From NCBI RefSeq assembly GCF_014646095.1, contig NZ_BMMU01000005.1, positions 292,309-335,142 on the forward strand: a stretch of DNA of 42,834 bases, read 5' to 3'. This DNA is from Streptomyces lacrimifluminis. GTDB lineage: Bacteria > Actinomycetota > Actinomycetes > Streptomycetales > Streptomycetaceae. Each line of letters starts with the position of its first letter. Positions within the stretch are counted from its first letter, which is position 1. This document shows positions 1 to 7,230 of the stretch, one piece after another. A program made the position numbers and the translations under genes. A model generated the notes under the pieces. That model saw only the letters and a program-made list of their open reading frames with translations. It was not told where the DNA came from and ran no database searches.

Positions 1-2
1 AG

Positions 3-1445
3 CCGCCGCCAGAGCTGTCCCCGGTCAGCGCCGAGCTGTGCGAGGTGCGTCCCGGCGGCGCGCTCGCCGAGGTGCTGCGCGGCGTCCGGCCCGTCTTCGC
101 GGACGCGCCCGCAGCCCGCGCGGCCCTGCCCGAGCTGCTCGGCGAGGGCTGCGAACTGGAGGTACCGGACGGCCAGCGCGCGATCCTCGCCCCGCTGCGC
201 GGCCGGCGCCGGGTCATCGGCGCCGCGCTCTTCCTGCGCCGCCCGGAGCGCATCCCGTTCGAGACGGACGACCTCCTCGTAGCCGCCCAGCTCGCCACCC
301 ACAGCGCCCTCGGCATCGACAAGGCGGTGCTGTACGGCCGCGAGGCCTACATCGCCGACGAGCTGCAGCGCACGATGCTGCCGGAGACCCTGCCGCGCCC
401 CACAGGCGTACGGCTCGCGTCCCGCTATCTTCCGGCCGCCGAGACCGCCCGCGTCGGCGGTGACTGGTACGACGCGATCCCGCTGCCCGGCAGCCGCGTC
501 GCGCTCGTCGTCGGCGACGTCATGGGGCACTCCATGACCAGCGCGGCCATCATGGGCCAGCTGCGGACGACCGCGCAGACCCTCGCCGGGCTCGACCTGC
601 CCCCGCAGGAGGTCCTGCACCACCTCGACGAACAGGCCCAGCGGCTCGGCACGGACCGCATGGCGACCTGCCTCTACGCGGTCTACGACCCGGTATCGCA
701 CCGGATCACCATCGCCAACGCCGGCCACCCGCCGCCCGTTCTGCTGCACCTGGGCGGCCGGGCCGAGGTGCTGAAGGTGCCGTCCGGCGCGCCCATCGGG
801 GTCGGCGGCGTCGACTTCGAGGCCGTGGAGCTGGACGCGCCGGCCGGCGCCACCCTCTTCCTCTACACGGACGGGCTCGTCGAGTCCCGGCTGCGGGACG
901 TGTGGACCGGCATAGAGCAGTTGCGCGAGAAGCTCGCCGCGACCGCCCAGCTGACCGGGCCCGACCATCCGCCGCCCCTCGAAGCCCTGTGCGACGAGGT
1001 TCTCGACATGCTCGGCCCGGGTGACCGGGACGACGACATCGCGCTGCTCGCCGCCCGCTTCGACGGCATCGCGCCGAGCGACGTCGCGTACTGGTACCTG
1101 GACCCGGAGGACGCCGCGCCCGGCCGGGCCCGTCGGCTCGCCCGGCGCGCGCTGTCCCGGTGGGGCCTGGAGGACATGACGGACTCGGTGGAGCTGCTGG
1201 TCAGCGAGGTCGTGACGAACGCGGTGCGCTACGCGACCAAGCCGATCACCCTCCGGCTGCTGCGGACCGACGTACTGCGCTGCGAGGTCGGGGACGACGT
1301 GCCGCAGCTGCCACGCCTGCGCCAGGCCCGGGCCACGGACGAGGGCGGGCGTGGACTGCTTCTCGTCAACCGCCTGGCCCGGCGCTGGGGTGCGACCCGG
1401 CTGAGCACGGGGAAGGTGGTCTGGTTCGAACTGAACCGGGGGTGA
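3..1445 (+). CDS. SpoIIE-family PP2C phosphatase with C-terminal RsbW-like ATPase domain (5' partial)
   Basis: The reading frame is open to the left edge, so the N-terminus lies outside the window; a GTG at 45 is in frame but need not be the start. The visible protein begins in what looks like the end of a GAF sensor domain (about the first 100 residues). A SpoIIE/PP2C phosphatase domain follows, with the metal-binding blocks GGDWYD, VGDVMGHS, ANAGHPPP, YTDGLVE and GDRDDDIALL. The last about 110 residues are a HATPase_c domain of the anti-sigma kinase type, with N-box EVVTNAVRYA and a late GGRGLLLV glycine loop. Proteins of this build act in partner-switching: the phosphatase dephosphorylates anti-sigma-factor antagonists and the kinase-like domain may phosphorylate or sequester them. 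The signal sensed and the cognate sigma factor cannot be told from this window. Confidence 0.9.
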   Translation, partial: PPPELSPVSAELCEVRPGGALAEVLRGVRPVFADAPAARAALPELLGEGCELEVPDGQRAILAPLRGRRRVIGAALFLRRPERIPFETDDLLVAAQLATHSALGIDKAVLYGREAYIADELQRTMLPETLPRPTGVRLASRYLPAAETARVGGDWYDAIPLPGSRVALVVGDVMGHSMTSAAIMGQLRTTAQTLAGLDLPPQEVLHHLDEQAQRLGTDRMATCLYAVYDPVSHRITIANAGHPPPVLLHLGGRAEVLKVPSGAPIGVGGVDFEAVELDAPAGATLFLYTDGLVESRLRDVWTGIEQLREKLAATAQLTGPDHPPPLEALCDEVLDMLGPGDRDDDIALLAARFDGIAPSDVAYWYLDPEDAAPGRARRLARRALSRWGLEDMTDSVELLVSEVVTNAVRYATKPITLRLLRTDVLRCEVGDDVPQLPRLRQARATDEGGRGLLLVNRLARRWGATRLSTGKVVWFELNRG

Positions 1446-1633
1446 CCGCCTCGGGCCGCGGGTCCGCCCAGGACTCGGCGCGGAATCATGTGCGATATCC
1501 CGGGGCCCGTCACGTGTGGGCCCACGTCCTGCCGGAAGGGAAACCGTGCGGCAGGGCGCTGTGGTTCGCGGCGCGGAAGGTGGAGCACCGATCGACGGAT
1601 CCGCTCCGGCCTACGCGCCCGGCCGGGCCGGCC
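1446..1633. other. Intergenic gap, no gene seen
   Basis: This 188-base convergent spacer lies between the phosphatase and the small membrane peptide gene. It contains the imperfect inverted sequence acgtgtgggcccacgt near 1512-1527, but no convincing ORF or T-tailed hairpin was found. Confidence 0.4.
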
Positions 1634-1798
1634 CTAAGGGACCAGGGCGGCGATGACGACGCCGATCGGCAGGAACACCACCGCCGCGGCCATGAGCCGG
1701 CCCATCTTCCATGAGGTCCTGTCGCCGACCTTGACGCACAGCACGGTCACCAGGGCGACGTAGACGGCCAACGGCACGATGAGGATGCCCGCACCCAT
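1634..1798 (-). CDS. 54-aa small hydrophobic membrane protein
   Basis: An ATG at 1798 opens a 54-residue frame ending in TAG at 1634. The product has two hydrophobic stretches, about residues 3-22 (ILIVPLAVYVALVTVL) and 36-53 (MAAAVVFLPIGVVIAALV), joined by the polar loop KVGDRTSWKMGR. This is a typical two-helix hairpin membrane peptide, and third codon positions are mostly G or C, as expected for a real gene here. It lies downstream of the penicillin-binding protein gene on the same strand, separated by a strong hairpin, so it probably has its own promoter. Its function is unknown. The main doubt is its small size. Confidence 0.6.
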   Translation of the reverse strand: MGAGILIVPLAVYVALVTVLCVKVGDRTSWKMGRLMAAAVVFLPIGVVIAALVP

Positions 1799-1826
1799 GC
1801 GCTGCTCGGCTCCTTGCGGGTAACGC

Positions 1827-1857
1827 GCCCGGAGCCGCCGCGAGAGCGGCTCCGGGC
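1827..1857. terminator. 12-bp GC hairpin after the PBP gene
   Basis: Perfect stem gcccggagccgc / gcggctccgggc with a 7-nt loop (cgcgaga), 48 bases past the PBP stop codon. It lacks a clear T-run on the minus side. Its place between two minus-strand genes suggests termination or 3'-end protection. Confidence 0.6.
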
Positions 1858-1904
1858 ACTTTCCGTCCTACGTCCCACGCCCTACGGCGTGACCGGCACC
1901 TCTG

Positions 1905-4343
1905 TCACTGCTCGTCGCCCGGATCGGGCGGATCCAGGGTGATGCCTCCGGCCCCGCCGTCCGTCGGAGTCGCCGCCGGGGTCGACGGGGTCAGCGACGG
2001 GGTCACGGAGGGCGTCACCGACGGGGTCACGGACGGGGTCACGGAGGGCGTCACCGACGGGGTCACGGACGGCGTCCGCGACGGGGTTGCCGAGGGCGTC
2101 ACCGACGGGGTCTCCGACGGGGTCGCGGACGGCGTCGGCGTCGGCTTCACGCCCGCGCCCAGCGTGGTGTCCAGGTCGAACTTGGTCACCTTGCCCATCG
2201 CGCCGAAGGTGTACTCCGCCCAGATCTTCGCCGGGTAGCCACCGCCGTTGATCCGGCCGCCGCCCGCGGCGATGAGACCCGTGGCGCCCTTCAGGGAGAC
2301 CTGCTTGTTGGCCTTCGTGTCCTCGCCGAACAGACCGACCGCGGTGACCAGACCGGGCGTGTAGCCGGTGAACCAGGCCGACTTGTTCTCGTCGGACGTA
2401 CCCGTCTTGCCGGCCACCTGCTGGCCCTTGCGGTTCGGCGCCTGGGCCACCGAGACCCGGGCCGTACCGTCGTCGACCACGCCCGTCAGCACCGACGTGA
2501 CCGCGTCGGCGGCCTCGCGGGTGATGACCTGCTCACCGAGCGGGGAGTCGAACTCGACCGTACGGTCCTTGTGTTCGGCCGACTTGACGACGGCCGGGGT
2601 GACCTTGCGGCCGTGGTTGTCGAGGGTGGCGTAGACGGCGGCCATCTCCAGCGGGCTCGCACCCATCGTGCCGAGGGTCTGCGCGGGTACCGCCTGCAAC
2701 CCCTCGGTGTCCAGGCCGAGTTCGTCCGCGACCTTCATGACCTCGGGCATCCCGACGTCGACGCCCATCTGCGCGAACACCGAGTTGATCGACTTGTTCA
2801 TCGCGGTCTGGACGGTGACGTCGCCGTAGTCCGCCTTGTCCTCGTTCGGCGGGCCGAAGCCGACCTTCTTGCCGTCGGAGACGACCTGCCGGCCGCTCGT
2901 GCCGTCGTAGACGGTGTCCGGGGTGATCAGATCGCCGTCCTGCGTACGCGCCTTCTCCTCCATGGCCGCCGCGAGGATGACCGGCTTGAAGGTGGACGCG
3001 GGCTGGTAGTCACGCCGGGTCGCGTTGCTGATGTAGTGCTTGAAGTAGTCGGTGCCGCCGTACAGCGCGAGCACCCGCCCGGTCCTGGGGTCGACGGACG
3101 CCGCCCCGGCCTGGACGTTGCCGTCGACCTTGCGCTTCTTCGCGTCGAGTTTGCTGGTGAGCTGGCTCTTGACCGCCTGCTCCAGCGCGGTCTGCTTCTT
3201 CCGGTCGATGTTGAGCGTGATCGTCCAGCCGCCCTTGTCGACCAGCGCGTTCGCGCTGTTGGTGTCGTCCGCCGTGCCCTGGGCCACGAGCTGCTTGGCC
3301 AGCTCCTTCTTGGCGGCGTCGACGAGGTAGCCGGTCTGGCCCTCCAGTCCCGGGGCACCCTTCGGGTCCTTCGGCACCGGGAACTTCATGGCGTCGCGCT
3401 TGGACTTGTCGAGCCAGCCCTCCCCGACCATGTTGTCGAGGACGTAGTTCCAGCGGGCGGTGACCAGCTTCTTGCCGGTGTCGGAGGCGACCGCCCAGTC
3501 GTACTGGCTCGGCGCCTGCAGCAGCGCGGCGAGGTACGCGCCCTGCTCGACGGTGAGGTTCTTGGCGTCGACGCGGTAGTAGGCCTGCGCGGCGGCCTGG
3601 ATGCCGTAGGAGTCGCGGCCGTAGTAGTTGGTGTTGATGTAGCCGGCGAGGATGTAGTCCTTGGTCTTCTGCCGGTCCACCTTCAGCGAGATGACCAGTT
3701 CCTTCAGCTTGCGCGTGATGGTCTGGTCCTGCTCCAGGTAGTAGTTCTTGACGTACTGCTGGGTGATCGTCGAACCACCCTGTTTGCCCTTGCCGGACAG
3801 CGTGTTGATCAGACCGCGGGTGGTGCCCTTGAGGTCGACGCCGGAGTCCTTGTAGAAGGACTTGTTCTCGGCGGCGACAAAGGTCAGCTGGACCTTCTTG
3901 GGCACCTCGGCCAGGTCCACGATCTCGCGGTTGACCGTGCCGGTGCGGGCGAGGACGGTGCCGTCGCCGTACTTGTAGACGTTGCTCTGCTTCACCGCGG
4001 CGGCGTTGCCCGCGGGCACGCCGATCATCAGGTACAGCACGACGAAGGCGCCCATGCCGAGCAGCAGGAAGCCGAAGAACGCGCCGAGGATCTTCTTCCA
4101 GGTGAAGAGCCGGCGCAGAAAACTCTTACCTTCTTTGCCACTCCTGGCGCTCTTGCCGCGCGCCGCCGCTCTGCTCGCCGCCCTGCCCGTGGTCACGGGC
4201 TCGGTCGCGGTCGCGATCCCGCCCTCGGTACCGGTCTCCGCGCCGGTCCCGGTCCCGGTCGACGCATCCCTGGAGGAGCGCTTGGGCGCCGCGCGGCGGC
4301 CACCGCGATGCTGCCGCGCTCGTCTCTCGTCCGCTCGTCCCAT
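1905..4343 (-). CDS. Class A penicillin-binding protein (transglycosylase/transpeptidase)
   Basis: Bifunctional peptidoglycan synthase that polymerises lipid II glycan strands and cross-links stem peptides outside the membrane. From the ATG at 4343 it has 812 residues. A basic, low-complexity cytoplasmic N-terminus is followed by one membrane anchor at about 86-109 (FFGFLLLGMGAFVVLYLMI). The GT51 transglycosylase shows the AENKSFY block, which aligns with the catalytic-Glu motif, and QGGSTITQQ. The transpeptidase has active-site STFK (near 2990), SIN and KTGTS (near 2400). The C-terminus is an extended tail of TPSV/TPSA repeats. An in-frame ATG at 4382 would add 13 residues and cannot be excluded; neither start has a strong ribosome site. 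It is divergent from the SPFH gene. Ser/Thr/Pro tails on actinobacterial PBPs probably span the wall. Confidence 0.93.
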   Translation of the reverse strand: MGRADERRARQHRGGRRAAPKRSSRDASTGTGTGAETGTEGGIATATEPVTTGRAASRAAARGKSARSGKEGKSFLRRLFTWKKILGAFFGFLLLGMGAFVVLYLMIGVPAGNAAAVKQSNVYKYGDGTVLARTGTVNREIVDLAEVPKKVQLTFVAAENKSFYKDSGVDLKGTTRGLINTLSGKGKQGGSTITQQYVKNYYLEQDQTITRKLKELVISLKVDRQKTKDYILAGYINTNYYGRDSYGIQAAAQAYYRVDAKNLTVEQGAYLAALLQAPSQYDWAVASDTGKKLVTARWNYVLDNMVGEGWLDKSKRDAMKFPVPKDPKGAPGLEGQTGYLVDAAKKELAKQLVAQGTADDTNSANALVDKGGWTITLNIDRKKQTALEQAVKSQLTSKLDAKKRKVDGNVQAGAASVDPRTGRVLALYGGTDYFKHYISNATRRDYQPASTFKPVILAAAMEEKARTQDGDLITPDTVYDGTSGRQVVSDGKKVGFGPPNEDKADYGDVTVQTAMNKSINSVFAQMGVDVGMPEVMKVADELGLDTEGLQAVPAQTLGTMGASPLEMAAVYATLDNHGRKVTPAVVKSAEHKDRTVEFDSPLGEQVITREAADAVTSVLTGVVDDGTARVSVAQAPNRKGQQVAGKTGTSDENKSAWFTGYTPGLVTAVGLFGEDTKANKQVSLKGATGLIAAGGGRINGGGYPAKIWAEYTFGAMGKVTKFDLDTTLGAGVKPTPTPSATPSETPSVTPSATPSRTPSVTPSVTPSVTPSVTPSVTPSVTPSLTPSTPAATPTDGGAGGITLDPPDPGDEQ
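1990..2140 (-). repeat. 12-bp tandem repeats coding the TPSV tail of the PBP
   Basis: About a dozen degenerate 12-base units (gtcacggacggg and variants, plus-strand reading) encode successive TPSV, TPSA, TPSE, TPSR and TPSL tetrapeptides. Near-identical neighbouring units suggest slippage-driven length change. The tail is in frame and close to the stop codon. Confidence 0.85.
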
Positions 4344-4520
4344 GGGTCGCTTCGCTCCGCTTCCTTCTTCGCACAGGTTCATGGCTCAGGTCAGCTCAGA
4401 AAACTAACACCGGCAGATAAGACGACGAGCTTTCGATCCCCTCTTTTCCGGACGTGACAATCAGCACCTGCCCCACTGGAACCGACCATTGAGAGCTGCG
4501 GAAGGTTGCCAAGCCCGCTA

Positions 4521-4534
4521 AAGTGATATCACTT
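4521..4534. promoter_or_regulatory. Perfect 14-bp palindrome upstream of the SPFH gene
   Basis: AAGTGATATCACTT is its own reverse complement. It lies 65 bases before the SPFH start in the divergent PBP/SPFH promoter region, just upstream of a possible -10 (TAGGCT, 4549-4554), so a bound protein would cover the -35 zone. The ribbon-helix-helix protein encoded next to SPFH is a reasonable candidate ligand; that link is inference. Confidence 0.5.
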
Positions 4535-4598
4535 AGCTAGAACACTGCTAGGCTCTTGCCGCGACAGCAACGACAGCGACGAAACGGGGGCACCATCC

Positions 4599-5546
4599 AT
4601 GACCACGCACGACTCGACTCCGACCACCGATCCCGACGTCGACCTGCCCGACATGCCCGACCCACAGGTCCGGGAGTTTCCGGCCCACAGCATCGGGGGC
4701 GGGCTCGCCCTGCTGCTCGGGCTGGCCGGACTCGCGCTCGGCGTCGGCATGATCGTCGGCGCGACGGCCGTCTCCGGGGGCGGGGCCAAGGCCGCGCTGA
4801 TCATCCTGGGCATCCTGATCGGCCTCGCCTCCTTCATCGCCATGTGCGGCCTGAACACGGTGGCGCCGGGCGAGGCGCGGGTCGTCCAGCTCTTCGGGCG
4901 GTACCGGGGGACGATCCGGCAGGACGGGCTGCGCTGGGTGAACCCGCTCACCTCTCGCACGAAGATCTCGACCCGGGTCCGTAACCACGAAACGGCCGTC
5001 CTCAAGGTCAACGACGCCTACGGCAACCCGATCGAACTCGCGGCGGTCGTGGTGTGGAAGGTCCAGGACACCGCACAGGCGACGTTCGAGGTGGACAGCT
5101 ACGTGGAGTTCGTGTCCACCCAGACCGAGGCGGCCGTCCGGCACATCGCCATCGAGTACCCGTACGACGCCCATGACGAGGACGGGCTCTCGCTGCGCGG
5201 CAACGCCGAGGAGATCACCGAGAAGCTGGCCGTCGAGCTGCACGCGCGCGTGGCGGCGGCCGGCGTCCACATCATCGAGTCCCGCTTCACCCACCTCGCG
5301 TACGCTCCCGAGATCGCCTCGGCGATGCTCCAGCGGCAGCAGGCGGGGGCGGTCGTCGCGGCGCGGCGGCTGATCGTCGACGGCGCGGTGGGGATGGTCG
5401 AGGCCGCGCTCGCCCGGATCGCCGAGCAGGACATCGTGGAGCTGGACTCCGAACGGAAGGCGGCGATGGTGTCGAACCTGTTGGTGGTGCTGTGCGGCGA
5501 CCGTGCGGCCCAGCCGGTCGTGAACACGGGATCCCTGTACCAGTGA
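4599..5546 (+). CDS. SPFH/Band 7 domain membrane protein (flotillin-like)
   Basis: The 315-residue product has an acidic N-terminus and two adjacent membrane segments (about 32-56 and 63-83). The SPFH core begins at VAPGEARVVQLFGRYRGTIRQDGLRWVNP and runs to about residue 230. A helical C-terminus follows, rich in Ala and Glu (QQAGAVVAARRLIVDGAVGMVEAAL), as in stomatin/prohibitin proteins that oligomerise on membranes. Family members scaffold membrane microdomains; no substrate is implied. Its TGA overlaps the GTG of the next gene (GTGA), so the two are translationally coupled. The ATG is preceded by gaaacggggg. A 14-bp palindrome lies in the promoter region. It is divergent from the class A PBP, which hints at but does not prove an envelope role. 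Confidence 0.9.
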   Translation: MTTHDSTPTTDPDVDLPDMPDPQVREFPAHSIGGGLALLLGLAGLALGVGMIVGATAVSGGGAKAALIILGILIGLASFIAMCGLNTVAPGEARVVQLFGRYRGTIRQDGLRWVNPLTSRTKISTRVRNHETAVLKVNDAYGNPIELAAVVVWKVQDTAQATFEVDSYVEFVSTQTEAAVRHIAIEYPYDAHDEDGLSLRGNAEEITEKLAVELHARVAAAGVHIIESRFTHLAYAPEIASAMLQRQQAGAVVAARRLIVDGAVGMVEAALARIAEQDIVELDSERKAAMVSNLLVVLCGDRAAQPVVNTGSLYQ

Positions 5547-5821
5547 GTATTTCCTCCGGGGGTCCGGCGGCTGAAGAACCCGAGCGTCCCGCGCGTCGGC
5601 CGCAGCAGCAGCGCAAGCAGGTGCTGCTGCGGCTGGACCCCGCCGTGTACGAGGCGCTGGCCCGGTGGGCGGGGGACGAGCTGCGCTCGGCGAACGCGCA
5701 GATCGAGTTCGTCTTGCGGCGGGCCCTGGCGGAGGCGGGTCGGCTTCCCGGGGAGGCGGGCCCCATCCCACGCCGCGGGCGTCCCCCTGGGGGCTCCACC
5801 CCCAGACCGCCGTCGACCTGA
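5543..5821 (+). CDS. Small ribbon-helix-helix (Arc/CopG-like) DNA-binding protein
   Basis: A GTG at 5543 overlaps the SPFH stop codon and gives a 92-residue protein. After a Pro/Gln/Arg-rich linker, residues about 25-65 carry a beta strand (KQVLLRLDP) and two helices (AVYEALARWAGDEL and SANAQIEFVLRRALAEAG). This is the ribbon-helix-helix pattern of dimeric repressors and antitoxins. The last about 20 residues are encoded by GC-rich repeat-like sequence (gtccccctgggggctccaccccc), so the C-terminus may be a recent extension. Coupling to an SPFH gene suggests an autoregulator of the pair. An antitoxin role is less likely because no small toxin gene is adjacent. Confidence 0.78.
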   Translation: MSISSGGPAAEEPERPARRPQQQRKQVLLRLDPAVYEALARWAGDELRSANAQIEFVLRRALAEAGRLPGEAGPIPRRGRPPGGSTPRPPST

Positions 5822-5837
5822 AGGGCCTCGCCCCAAA

Positions 5838-5868
5838 CGCCGGACGGGCTGAAAGTGCCCGTCCGGCG
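5838..5868. terminator. 12-bp hairpin after the SPFH/RHH unit
   Basis: Perfect stem cgccggacgggc / gcccgtccggcg with loop tgaaagt. It is flanked by gcctc (5825-5829) and gaggc (5874-5878), which can extend the pairing. The sequence resembles a dispersed palindromic element I recall from many Streptomyces intergenic regions. It probably acts as a terminator here. Confidence 0.65.
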
Positions 5869-5962
5869 CTGAAGAGGCGACGGCAAACGGTCAGCTGAGC
5901 CCCCGGTGACAGAACCGTGACAATGGGCTCCCACCTGCGCGTTCACACCCTCTATACACAGC

Positions 5963-5985
5963 GGGTATACATGACACGTATACCC
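5963..5985. promoter_or_regulatory. PadR-type operator (23-bp inverted repeat)
   Basis: The site gggtatac-N7-gtataccc has 11-bp arms with a single mismatch. It covers the expected -35 area of the promoter for the downstream PadR regulator gene, as expected for an autoregulated PadR repressor. A further tatac half-site occurs at 5953-5957. Confidence 0.65.
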
Positions 5986-5991
5986 CGTGCC

Positions 5992-5997
5992 TATAGT
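5992..5997 (+). promoter_or_regulatory. -10 element (TATAGT) for a probably leaderless padR transcript
   Basis: TATAGT ends 7 bases before the ATG at 6005. The predicted first transcribed base therefore falls at or next to the start codon, and there is no Shine-Dalgarno sequence (ctcctccccATG). Leaderless mRNAs are common in actinobacteria. Confidence 0.5.
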
Positions 5998-6004
5998 CCT
6001 CCCC

Positions 6005-6532
6005 ATGTCCATCGGTCACACCCTTCTGGGACTCCTGGAGTCCGGCCCCCGACACGGTTACGACCTGAAGCGGGCCTTCGACGAGAAGTTCGGTCAGGAT
6101 CGCCCGCTGCACTACGGGCAGGTCTACTCAACGATGTCCCGGCTGCTGAAGAACGGGCTCGTCGCGGTCGACGGGATCGAGGCCGGCGAAGGGCCCGAGC
6201 GCAAGCGGTACGCGATCACCGACGCCGGGATCACCGACGTACAGCAGTGGCTCGCGACGCCCGAGAAGCCCGAGCCCTATCTGCAGTCGACCCTCTACAT
6301 CAAGGTCGTCCTCGCGCTGCTCACCCACCGCGACGCCGGTGACATCCTCGACACGCAGCGCTCGGAGCATCTGCGGATGATGCGCATCCTGACCGACCGG
6401 AAGCGCAAGGGCGACCTCGCCGACCAGCTCATCTGCGACCACGCCCTGTTCCACCTCGAAGCCGATCTGCGCTGGCTGGAACTGACCGCCGCGCGACTCG
6501 ACAAGCTCGCTCTGGCGGTGACGTCCCGATGA
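6005..6532 (+). CDS. PadR family transcriptional regulator
   Basis: The 175-residue protein has an N-terminal winged helix (MSIGHTLLGLLESGPRHGYDLKRAF, then HYGQVYSTMSRLLKNGLV with the wing ERKRYAITDAG) and a C-terminal four-helix dimerisation region ending about residue 175. The domain order and size match PadR-s1/Vir-like repressors. The ATG at 6005 is preferred over one six codons upstream because it starts exactly at the conserved MSIGH and matches the -10 spacing for a leaderless message. The stop overlaps the ATG of the ABC ATPase gene (ATGA). PadR regulators next to ABC exporters usually repress them until a toxic ligand binds, so an efflux or antibiotic-sensing operon is inferred. Confidence 0.92.
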   Translation: MSIGHTLLGLLESGPRHGYDLKRAFDEKFGQDRPLHYGQVYSTMSRLLKNGLVAVDGIEAGEGPERKRYAITDAGITDVQQWLATPEKPEPYLQSTLYIKVVLALLTHRDAGDILDTQRSEHLRMMRILTDRKRKGDLADQLICDHALFHLEADLRWLELTAARLDKLALAVTSR

Positions 6533-7230
6533 CCGGTCCCATGACCGCCCCGCCCGGTTCCCTGCTCGTCGCGAGCCGGCTGCGCAAGGCCTACGGCCCG
6601 ACCAACGCCCTCGACGGCGCCGAGTTCTCGATCCACCCCGGCGAGGTCGTCGCCGTGATGGGCCCGTCCGGGTCCGGCAAGTCGACCCTGCTGCACTGTC
6701 TCGCCGGGATCGTGCCGCCCGACTCGGGGTCGATCACGTACAACGGTCGCGAGATGGCCGGCATGAGCGATGCGCAGCGGAGTCAGCTGCGGCGCACCGA
6801 GTTCGGCTTCGTGTTCCAGTTCGGGCAGCTCGTGCCCGAGCTCACCTGCGTCGAGAACGTCGCCCTTCCGCTGCGGCTCAACGGGTCCTCCCGCAAGGAG
6901 GCCGAGCGGACCGCGCTGTCCTGGATGGAGCGGCTGGAGGTCGACGACCTCAGGGGCAAGCGGCCCGGCGAGGTGTCCGGCGGCCAGGGGCAACGGGTCG
7001 CCGTCGCACGGGCGTTGGTCACCGGTCCCCGGGTGCTGTTCGCCGACGAGCCCACCGGGGCTCTCGACTCGCTCAACGGCGAGCGGGTGATGGAGCTGCT
7101 CACCGAGGCGGCCCGGTCGACCAACGCCGCCGTCGTGCTGGTCACGCACGAGGCCCGGGTGGCCGCCTACTCGGACCGCGAGATCGTCGTGCGGGACGGG
7201 AAGTCGCGGGACATGGAGCGCGTCATATGA
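6529..7230 (+). CDS. ABC transporter ATP-binding protein (MacB/LolD-like)
   Basis: 233-residue nucleotide-binding subunit with Walker A GPSGSGKST, Q-loop FQFGQLVPELT, signature SGGQGQRVAVARAL, Walker B VLFADEPTG with D-loop ALDSLNGE, and H-loop VTHEARVAA. These features place it with the MacB/FtsE-like ATPases that pair with FtsX-type permeases. It overlaps padR upstream and the permease gene downstream by 4 bases each (ATGA), giving a strictly coupled three-gene operon. It energises the permease at the inner face of the membrane. The substrate is unknown; drug or peptide extrusion is the usual guess for PadR-linked systems. Confidence 0.95.
   Translation: MTGPMTAPPGSLLVASRLRKAYGPTNALDGAEFSIHPGEVVAVMGPSGSGKSTLLHCLAGIVPPDSGSITYNGREMAGMSDAQRSQLRRTEFGFVFQFGQLVPELTCVENVALPLRLNGSSRKEAERTALSWMERLEVDDLRGKRPGEVSGGQGQRVAVARALVTGPRVLFADEPTGALDSLNGERVMELLTEAARSTNAAVVLVTHEARVAAYSDREIVVRDGKSRDMERVI

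Noticed and set aside
2571..4457. 628-codon plus-strand frame
   Set aside because: It lies antisense to the PBP gene, has no domain-like motifs, and its composition (repeated Val/Asp/Leu/Gly/Arg) is that of a GC-rich shadow frame.
4599..5821. SPFH-RHH pair as a toxin-antitoxin system
   Set aside because: The SPFH protein is a 315-residue membrane scaffold with no toxin features; the RHH protein is better explained as an autoregulator.
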